DNA of 7,937 bases from Caldifarciminota bacterium. Lineage in GTDB: Bacteria > Hydrothermota > Hydrothermia > B15-G9 > WFZT01. The stretch spans positions 1-7,937 of the forward strand of contig JALXCE010000073.1 in NCBI GenBank assembly GCA_026991055.1, written 5' to 3'. The position numbers and the translations under genes were made by a program. Under the pieces are notes generated by a model, which was not told the DNA's origin, ran no database searches, and worked only from the letters and a program-made list of their open reading frames with translations. Positions 6,719 to 7,937 of this stretch are shown in pieces (position 1 is the first letter of the stretch; each line of letters begins with the position of its first letter).

Positions 6719-6747
6719 ATTTTATTCCAGATAGTTCGCACTTACAA
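6719..6747 (-). promoter_or_regulatory. Predicted promoter of the MFS gene
   Basis: On the minus strand TTGTAA (6747-6742), 17 bases and TAAAAT (6724-6719) lie so that the -10 ends ten bases before ATG 6708. This is the same -10 sequence and spacing as for the ATPase subunit F gene. No Shine-Dalgarno lies between. The -35 matches four of six positions. Confidence 0.5.
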
Positions 6748-7120
6748 ACTATTTTTCAAAGTAGGGGAGAAGTGGGGATTTGATAAGAAAAAATGGATTT
6801 TGAACTCCGGGATGCTAAAAAACAGAGACTGATGAGAGGTAATTCTTGGCCGTGTTCGATATTTCCAGACGCAAAAATTTCCTCTCGCCAAGCATTTCGT
6901 GTAATGGTCACCCCAATGGTTGAGAAAATTACGGGTAAAATTCTATAGGTCTGGAATTTTTAAACAAAGACAAGCGCGATTGGGTATACTCTCATTTAAA
7001 AATCTTCTTTTTGGATTGGGAAATGCAATTATTTCTTAATCTTGCCTATCTAATCTATGTGCACAAAACCCCACTACCACCCCCTTCACTTTACAGGAAT
7101 CGAAAAATTATCCTGTTACC
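6748..7120. other. Gene-free interval between tatA and the MFS promoter
   Basis: About 370 bases carry no convincing gene, tRNA or strong terminator. The best plus-strand reading frame is 51 codons (6793-6948), has no ribosome binding site and resembles nothing I know. Long-range inverted repeats here are of chance-level length (8 bp with a 78-base loop at 6863/6949). This is the least compact stretch in an otherwise tightly packed window, so an untranslated RNA or a decayed gene cannot be excluded. Confidence 0.5.
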
Positions 7121-7312
7121 TCAGTTTTCCTTTTTGCTCTCCTCTGGTGGATTTTTTATCTCATCTACTGTATTTTCCACTTCATTGGCAGCTTTACGGA
7201 ATTCTCTCATGGCCTGGCCCATTCCGCGTGCTAGTTCAGGAAGCTTTTTGGCCCCAAAGAGTAATAGAACCACCAAAAAGATTAGCAGGAGTTCTTGAAA
7301 CCCGAGATTCAT
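7121..7312 (-). CDS. tatA: Sec-independent twin-arginine translocase protein TatA/E
   Basis: This 63-residue protein has a single N-terminal membrane helix at about residues 5-20, the hallmark FGAKKLPELARGMG hinge and amphipathic helix (19-32), and a charged, mostly acidic tail (EVENTVDEIKNPPEESKKEN). TatA multimers form the protein-conducting element of the Tat pathway, which exports folded, often cofactor-bearing proteins across the inner membrane. The length is typical, and Phe19-Gly20 plus the following basic residues fit TatA/E better than TatB. No tatC is in the window. Start: ATG 7312 has a strong GGAGGTGA site (7324-7317), and a TATAAT box lies 19 bases before the ATG. This gives a conventional short leader, unlike most neighbours. 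Confidence 0.93.
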   Translation of the reverse strand: MNLGFQELLLIFLVVLLLFGAKKLPELARGMGQAMREFRKAANEVENTVDEIKNPPEESKKEN

Positions 7313-7316
7313 TTTC

Positions 7317-7372
7317 TCACCTCCGTGATAAATTATATATCCCGCCAGTTTATATGGTCAAATCGTCATATA
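7317..7372 (-). promoter_or_regulatory. tatA promoter, operator-like repeat and ribosome binding site
   Basis: On the minus strand TTGACC (7361-7356), an 18-base spacer and TATAAT (7337-7332) form the promoter, followed by GGAGGTGA (7324-7317) before ATG 7312. The -35 lies within an inverted repeat, TATATG at 7351-7356 and CATATA at 7367-7372, which could be a regulator site. The repeat is short and its role is a guess. Confidence 0.6.
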
Positions 7373-7463
7373 GCCCCACATCCATGAGCCTATTCGAGGT
7401 TATACTATCGCACGGAGTGAATAGAAAAGTGATAGTTAAATGAGTAATTCAGAATTCTCCAGG

Positions 7464-7546
7464 CAGGACATGACAAGTAGCTAAACTCCCTCCCTTCCTC
7501 TGGAAGGGAGGGCTGGGGTGGAATGGGGTAAGGATGTCCCGTCCTG
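7464..7546. repeat. REP-like nested inverted repeat with an 11-bp GC-rich hairpin and a G-quadruplex motif
   Basis: The core is a perfect 11-bp stem, CCCTCCCTTCC (7488-7498) and GGAAGGGAGGG (7502-7512), with a three-base TCT loop. Around it CAGGACATGACA (7464-7475) pairs with TGTCCCGTCCTG (7535-7546) at ten of twelve positions. The G-rich arm continues into four G-runs at 7506-7528. No T-run follows on either strand, so it is not a normal intrinsic terminator. It lies between tatA and an IS3-type element and resembles dispersed extragenic palindromes; multiple genomic copies are expected but cannot be seen here. Confidence 0.65.
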
Positions 7547-7610
7547 ATATATGTTTACAGCGCAACTCTCCACGTGGATGATTATAAAACTCTTAAAGGA
7601 GGTCACTTCT

Positions 7611-7937
7611 ATGTCTGATAACAACAAAAATTATACCGAAGCCCTAAAACTCAAGGTTATTAGAGAATTCGAGGCCGGCGCCTCTATTAGTCATTTACGA
7701 AGAAAATATGGAATCCGGGGTAATTCCACTATTCAAAAATGGATTAGAAAATATAGTCACAAAGCTTCAGCAACATCAGATAACAAACAAAGTAACCAGG
7801 AAGAAGTGGAAAGGTTAAAAGAAAGAATAGCCCAGCTTGAGAAAGCGGTATTGAATTTAACAGTAGAGAAACTGGTACTTGAGAGCACATTAGAGGTGTA
7901 TGAGGAAGAGTATGGAGCGAGAGTAGGCCAAAAAAAA
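7611..7937 (+). CDS. IS3-family transposase OrfA (continues past the window edge)
   Basis: The 109 visible codons encode the DNA-binding half of an IS3-type transposase. An HTH_Tnp_1-type domain fills about residues 7-50 (YTEALKLKVIREFEAG, ISHLRRKYGI, STIQKWIRKY). It is followed by a leucine-zipper-like coiled coil at about 67-95 (EEVERLKERIAQLEKAVLNL, then VEKLVLESTL) that dimerises OrfA. A strong AAAGGAGGT (7595-7603) precedes ATG 7611. The frame reaches the window end on a run of eight adenines, where IS3 elements usually shift -1 to fuse OrfA to the DDE integrase OrfB. The integrase part, and so whether the element is intact, cannot be judged. Confidence 0.88.
   Translation, partial: MSDNNKNYTEALKLKVIREFEAGASISHLRRKYGIRGNSTIQKWIRKYSHKASATSDNKQSNQEEVERLKERIAQLEKAVLNLTVEKLVLESTLEVYEEEYGARVGQKK
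7931..7937 (+). other. Probable -1 ribosomal frameshift slippery site (A AAA AAA)
   Basis: In the orfA frame the last codons read CAA AAA AAA, so 7931-7937 is a correctly phased A AAA AAA heptamer at about codon 108, where IS3-family elements commonly shift to make the OrfAB transposase. Downstream stimulatory structure and orfB are outside the window. Confidence 0.6.

Larger units (their letters stand above)
7552..7937 (+). mobile_element. IS3-family insertion sequence, left end (right part outside the window)
   Basis: The element is recognised from its orfA-type gene and the terminal A-run. The left boundary is uncertain. IS3-family ends usually begin with TG, and the TG at 7552 (TGTTTACAGCGCAACTCTCC) lies 59 bases before orfA, a normal distance. 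The right terminal repeat that would confirm it is not in the window. TTTACA (7554-7559) within this end could serve as a -35, with only a weak -10 (GATGAT, 7577-7582). A 10-bp palindrome, TCCACGTGGA, sits at 7569-7578. Confidence 0.55.

Noticed and set aside
6793..6948. 51-codon plus-strand ORF in the tatA-MFS gap
   Set aside because: No ribosome binding site, no recognisable domain and a chance-level length.
6863..6956. TTCCAGAC / GTCTGGAA inverted repeat around 78 bases
   Set aside because: One 8-bp match is expected by chance in a gap of this size, and no internal fold supports an RNA.
7093..7116. ACAGGA / TCCTGT hairpin after the tatA stop as a terminator
   Set aside because: Only six base pairs with a 12-base loop and no T-run afterwards on the minus strand.
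7057..7443. 128-codon plus-strand ORF over tatA
   Set aside because: It is antisense to an unmistakable TatA gene and its product shows no domain.

Overview
The window looks like compact bacterial chromosome from the FCB superphylum. The best guess is an uncultivated, possibly thermophilic lineage of the WOR-3/Hydrothermae kind, but that name is inference. The clues are a type IX secretion (T9SS) C-terminal sorting domain on the first protein, a subunit of a V/A-type ATPase, medium GC with frequent AGG/AGA and ATA codons, and very tight packing. Both convergent gene pairs overlap at their 3' ends, and several genes start within about ten bases of their -10 box.

Layout, left to right. Bases 3-1265 (+) carry the 3' part of a secreted PQQ-repeat beta-propeller protein. 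Bases 1384-2335 (+) are an sdpR-sdpI operon: an ArsR-family autorepressor and a six-helix SdpI-type membrane protein, behind a promoter buried in overlapping palindromes. sfsA (2326-3039, -) and an rluD-type pseudouridine synthase (3066-4043, +) diverge from a 26-base gap with a palindromic -10 element. On the minus strand, read right to left, come tatA (7312-7121), an MFS exporter (6708-5554), an isolated V/A-type ATPase subunit F gene (5540-5211) and rodA (5214-4006). The last two overlap by four bases and are probably co-transcribed. The right end holds a GC-rich hairpin/G-quadruplex repeat and the start of an IS3-family insertion sequence. Its orfA runs to the window edge and ends on an A-run that fits a -1 frameshift site.

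Most genes are housekeeping: 23S rRNA modification, elongation-mode wall synthesis, protein export and proton-motive energy. The sdpRI pair is an accessory membrane-stress or immunity module with no SdpC-like toxin gene in view.

The most unusual signal is shared by the first genes of transcription units. sdpR, sfsA, rluD, the ATPase subunit F gene and the MFS gene have a sigma70-like -10 box ending only 7-11 bases before the start codon and no Shine-Dalgarno sequence, which predicts leaderless or nearly leaderless mRNAs. The second genes (sdpI, rodA), tatA and the transposase gene have ribosome binding sites. I did not find a convincing wholly new multi-gene system here.
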